NCBI GenBank assembly: GCA_037178675.1
Contig: JAYMGJ010000180.1
Location: forward strand, 1 to 64,000
Direction: 5' to 3'
Source of the DNA: Scleroderma bovista
Taxonomy: Eukaryota; Basidiomycota; Agaricomycetes; Boletales; Sclerodermataceae
DNA length: 64,000 bases
A program made the position numbers and the translations under genes. Shown here piece after piece: positions 59,583 to 64,000 of this stretch; position 1 is the first letter of the stretch, and each line of letters starts with the position of its first letter. A model generated the notes under the pieces. That model was not told the DNA's origin and did no database searches. It was given only the letters and a program-made list of their open reading frames with translations.

Positions 59583-62500
59583 TCACCGACCATCAAAGAT
59601 ATCGTCCAAAACGCCTTGCTCCACAGCTTCCCAATCAATGTTTCCGACGCTAGCATAGATGCTCTCGTAGGAGGAAAGACTAACGTGTGAAAAGAAGGAA
59701 ATCAAGTCGCGAATGGAGTCGATTTGGCGAAGGTTGTTTAACATCGGCCGACGCATCTTGTTAGTTCGGCCGCTGGAGGGAAAGCTAACAGATGTGGATG
59801 ATGTGGGGAACGCCACATTATTGTTCGCCTTCAAACGCTCCTAGGTATCAGGATAAGGTAAGAGGTACCGCTGGCGAAGTGACGACGAATACCTTTACGT
59901 TTGGGACTGGTAGGTTAACGACCTTGTCAGCCAGTCGGTCGAACACAGCTTCTGGTGTCCAGCTGTCAGGGTGGTAGACAGCATCAACTGTATCTGTGAT
60001 GAATATCCACTGGTGTCTAAAAACATGCGTCAGCGCAGCGAACGTGGGCATAAGACACTCTTACATCTGGAACTCTTCCGTCTGCAGGGTCAATAATAGA
60101 TCAAGACATTTACTGGCTGAAAGGATGAGCGGTAACTCCTCAGACTCGTCCGCTGGAGTTGTCACAATGATCTGTTCGAAGATACGGTACTGAGGCGTAA
60201 AGAAGCGTGGATAAACGAGGCCATGGACAGAAACAAATAATCTCACTAGTTCAGTTAGAATGACTGGCCAGAAGCTCGTCAAATTGTGTGGCGAGAGCCG
60301 GCACAGCAGAACACGAATGCATAGATAAACCTCACTCTGGACCACGGGTGACTGTACGTTGCGCAAGATGTCCACCAGCTTTTCCTGCACACTTGGCAAT
60401 TGTGTCAAAAAGTGGTTCTTCTCCCCGGTGAACAGGACAAACGACAGTCGTCGGAGGTTAAGTGATCTGAGAAGCATTTCATTTTCTCGGTTGGCGAAAA
60501 TATTCGTTGAAGGTGCAGTTGCGATGCGGCCTAATTATATAGGTATAAGAACGCAGTCTGAGTGGCGCGTAAAACCCCCACCGAGCAGATCGCCAAAGGA
60601 AGTCTTATCAGAGTCAAATAATGCTTTGACGACAGGCTTCCATCTTGTCGCGACAGTGGAGTTGGAGTTGAAAACTCGGTTGTCATATAAAACATCAATC
60701 ACGGGTGCTCGCCAAACCTTGAGCGCTACCGACACCTTGGTCATTTCCTTGATTATCTCGATAACCATCGGATCCAAGTCTAGCGGTCTAAACACAGAAA
60801 TGTCAGTGCGAAGTGGGGAGACAGTATGTCGGTGCGCTGACTTTGACTTGACTTTTATTGCTGGATTCACGACATAATATACGATGTTGCTGCAAGCACT
60901 CGCAATCTTGTCATTGTCCATGAGGAATTTACGTAAACTAGGGAGTGCAGTCGTTGCGATGAAGTTTGTGACCTGTGAGCAACACCGATGATCAGTGGAG
61001 CACGCAACAGACGAGAACTGATGCATACCTGGAGTGGTAATTCGGTGTTCCACGTCGGTTTGATGGTATCTGGTAGTGACGTTGTGCTAGAATTAGCTTT
61101 CTCGTCTATCTTCAGATCGCCTATAAAGTTATGTCACGCTCAGAGCTTAGAACCGCTTGGCTTCACGCTTACCTCCACGAGACGCTGGGGATGAACGTCC
61201 ATTGATAATGGACTCCCTTGTCGTCCTTCTGATCTTGCTAGAAGGCTCAGAACCCCGCCCAGCAAAGGCTACGCAAGCGTCAAGTAATTTTCCAAATACT
61301 TCCTGCAGATCCTTCTTGATGCGTTTGTCGTCCATTGCTGTGGTCTGAGTGACTTTGTCACCGATAACAGATAGGCACCTGGTGGACAGCATTAGCGAAG
61401 CCTGTGGCAAATGTAATCCTGCATACCTCAGCACCAGGTACACCTGTACACGGAACTCTCGAGCATTAGAAGCGACCTCTTTCGCAAACTGAATAAATCG
61501 TCCCCAAACTTGGAGTGCCAAGGGCCCTTCCAGGCGAGACAGATATTGCTCGAGGAATTTGAGCAGGATACCGTCGGACCTGTAGATGCATCCATAAGCT
61601 ATGCAGTGGAAAAACCAGCCAACTTACAGATTGCCGTTGACATACTTGCGACTTCCTCCAGAGACGCCACTTGTTCTGACTGTTACGCTCTCGCATATCA
61701 TGTGGACTGCAGAATGAGCGCTTGCGATGAGAATATCTACCAGTTCGAAAGAGGCGTTCTCGGCTTGTTGCGAATCCCGAGAGTACAGTGTAAGGTCGCG
61801 TTCCCAGCAGATGACAAGAGATTCGAGCACTTCGTTTGGATGTGCCCGAAAGAGATGCTCGAGCGCTCTCCGACAACGTGCCCTTGTTCGGTTGTATATC
61901 ATTGATAACATCTCATCTTCTGGACGTGAAGGATTAAGATTCGTCCACAGAAGATTTGCCCAAATGGCGAACAAAACACGAATCCCTTCGTGTAGTGACC
62001 GATAGCCAGGAGAACGAGCCTGAGTAGAGTTCAGTAGTAAGCCCCATCGGTTGGGATAAACTTACAACTAGTTGATCATCAATCTGCGTGGAAGTGCTAT
62101 CCACTGTGAAGACATTGGAAACATAGCCGAGGATGCCACCGCTTTCGTTTCCAGTTTTCTCCTGCGGTGAAGAGTCCTCATCTTGCTGGCTCAACTCTGT
62201 ATAGTTTGCCAAGCCGAGGGCGAGTAGCCGCTCTAAAGCATTGAGTAACATGACAAATTCAGCGTCAGTAGCAACTCCAAAGACAGTGCCAGTTGAGGAT
62301 GGTTGGCTGGCTCGGAGAACATCAGCCAAAAAGGAACGAAGTAGCCGCCCGAGGCAGTCAGCTATTGGGGATATAAGCCCCTGGAGCGCTGGTTGGAACT
62401 GGGGGATTGTCATCAGCACAAAGTCCAACCAATGCTGCGACATGACTCGGTTATGAGGAAGAGATATGCCATCTATGAGTGTTTGGGTCAAAAGTGGGTT

Positions 62501-64000
62501 CGCAGTGTAAATCCTTGGTCCGATCTCTAAACCGTCGTGTCCCTCTGTGCGAACATCATTCAGGTGAGTAATGTATGTCGTTGAGGCAGAGATAAGAGAG
62601 TGTAATATCCGAAGTAACTTATTTTGAAGGTCGAGATGTCGGAGGTGTACAGTGAAGTATAGTTTGCCTATCACGACGGGCTCCAATGCTTCGAGGGATA
62701 GGTGATCGATTTCTCCTCGGGCAACGATGGCGTGTAGTAGTTCGACGGATGTTGATTGTATCTTCAGATTCAGAGGGCCCATTGTCGATTTAGCTTGCTC
62801 CTTCGGCTCTGACTGAAGAAAACTACACAGGTCTGGTCAAAAATAGCAGGGTCCGAGGCTAGTTGTGTGACCGACCGAGAAAGTATCTCAACCAATGCAT
62901 CGAGGAAATTCGTGGTAGGATCAAGGGATGCTATGACGAATATTGCTGACTTGAAGTCACCACATGAGGGATACACGTACCATCTTCAAGTCTGCGAAGT
63001 AGAGGTTCATATGACCGATTCAGCAGGGCGCTTCGAGCGGCTTTCGCAAATCCCTGGCCGCCGAACTGGACGATCGCAAGCAGGACTTCCAACAGGTGGT
63101 GAATATAACGCTGGTCGAATGCCTGTTCATAGACATAACCTTGGACCTCTTTTCCTCTCAGCTTCGTCCGACAGGGCTTCCGGTGAATAATTGGGTCGAC
63201 GAGATCATAAAAAATGGGCTCCAATATTCTTGTGTAAGATCTGAGGTTACATCGCATCCACGTCTCACCAGCTCTGCGGATGCTGGGATGGTCTTGCCGA
63301 AGTGTGTCTAGCACGATCATCATTGGTACCTTCAATCGAAAGCCGGGGAAAGTATCATCTTCTGATACAAAAGGTTCCATTGAGTGTCCTACGACAACAC
63401 TAGGTATCTCACCTGTCAGCCTCCAGAGTACTCCGAATGCTTCTAATGCTTCGTCCAGGCGACAAAAGTCTGGGGAATTAAGACTTTGTGCGATGATGGA
63501 CTCAACATAATGGTGGCCGGTTGAAGACTCGAGAGTCCAAACTAAACCTACAGCCCGTACATGATATACAGCATAACCCTGTCGAAGGAATCTGAAAAGC
63601 TGCCGCACTAAATACGATTGACAAGAGAGAAAAGAAGACTACTTACTCTTTTGACCATTCGACTGAGGACCGATTTTTGGCCCACAGGAGTCTTCAACAA
63701 CAGTCCAGACGAGCGATGAAAAGCGACGATGAGAGATATGCAACGGTCAAGCAGCGGGAAGTCGACACACTAAGAAGGAATGAACAAAGATGACAAATGA
63801 ATGTTCGACCACACACCTCCATGTCAAGGCAGTCTAACACATCCTCGAGCCAACGTGAAGGAACTAATGAAAGATCCAGGCTTATATCCGGCCTCCCATT
63901 AGCAAACTCAACAAGCCTGGCGAGTATGAAGAGTATATGCGAATGTGTCGCTTTCAGATTATCATCCGATCCTTGTTTCTGCACCATACATTTCGCACAC
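59583..64000 (-). CDS. DOP1: Dop1 (dopey) protein, C-terminal part
   Basis: Dop1 is a large peripheral protein of Golgi and endosomes, working with Mon2 and flippase Neo1 in traffic. The 5' end is outside the window. Exons on the minus strand are 64000-63817, 63769-63647, 63599-62981, 62930-62876, 62822-62066, 62019-61628, 61579-61427, 61378-61173, 61120-61029, 60972-60848, 60787-60582, 60530-60065, 60016-59899 and 59840-59583, about 1,250 residues. The C-terminal family region is clear: DKVTQTTAMDDKRIKKDLQE, ASACSNIVYYVVNPAIKVK, LLRSLNLRRLSFVLFTGEKN with HFLTQLPSVQEKLVDILRN, ELLELL-free SPHNLTSFWPVILTELVRLF, and IHQWIFITDTVDAVYHPDSW. All phases fit. The junctions at 63646-63600, 62980-62931 and 60847-60788 are the least certain. 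Confidence 0.88.

Overview
The window is nuclear DNA of a filamentous basidiomycete, most likely an agaricomycete (mushroom-forming) fungus. Genes lie 100 to 1,500 bp apart on both strands. Almost every one is cut by introns of about 42-70 nt with GT..AG ends, and I reconstructed roughly 150 of them. Several genes are of types familiar from Agaricomycetes: a DUF6533 membrane protein, two fungal-type SAM methyltransferases with low-complexity tails, and an Nte1 lysophospholipase. Exons were joined by hand using splice signals, reading-frame phase and remembered family motifs. No similarity search was possible, so every family name rests on motif recognition.

Layout. 1-8.2 kb: end of a DUF6533 membrane protein, a methyltransferase, the tiny splicing factor SF3b subunit 5, Rab escort protein and the exosome cofactor C1D/Lrp1. 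8.4-15.5 kb: a large F-box/leucine-rich-repeat protein, a small HMG/YABBY-like protein and Vps33. 15.6-26.6 kb: Nte1, a protein with three homeodomains and pantothenate kinase. 26.9-39.2 kb: gamma-COP, a second methyltransferase, IST1, an SH3 protein and Rab5, separated by the least gene-dense stretches (30.3-31.7, 33.2-34.5 and 37.2-38.2 kb). 39.5-49 kb: an RGG/RRM RNA-binding protein, an UNC93-like transporter, an NRAMP metal transporter and RNase H1. 49.5-64 kb: a small proline-rich protein, an ING/PHD chromatin reader, Fip1, mitochondrial uL10, a Bmt5-like rRNA methyltransferase, a RAMP4/Ysy6-like ER protein, a Hat2/RBBP4-type WD40 protein, an unknown 123-residue protein and the 3' two-thirds of Dop1, which runs off the right edge.

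Functional themes. Seven genes act in membrane traffic or lipid homeostasis: Rab escort protein, Vps33, Nte1, gamma-COP, IST1, Rab5 and Dop1. Rab escort protein would present Rab5 for prenylation, and Vps33 and IST1 act later on the endosome-vacuole route. A second group handles RNA: SF3b5, C1D, the RRM protein, RNase H1, Fip1 and the rRNA methyltransferase. Nothing indicates a secondary-metabolite cluster, a mating locus, a transposon or a virus.

The features that most deserve follow-up are the triple-homeodomain gene, whose three homeodomains are each interrupted by a phase-2 intron at exactly the same codon; a 6-nt exon in Rab5 that restores two switch-II residues; a spliced 80-residue SF3b5 gene that simple ORF scanning misses; and a 43-bp near-duplicate of the C1D leader located 0.7 kb upstream.
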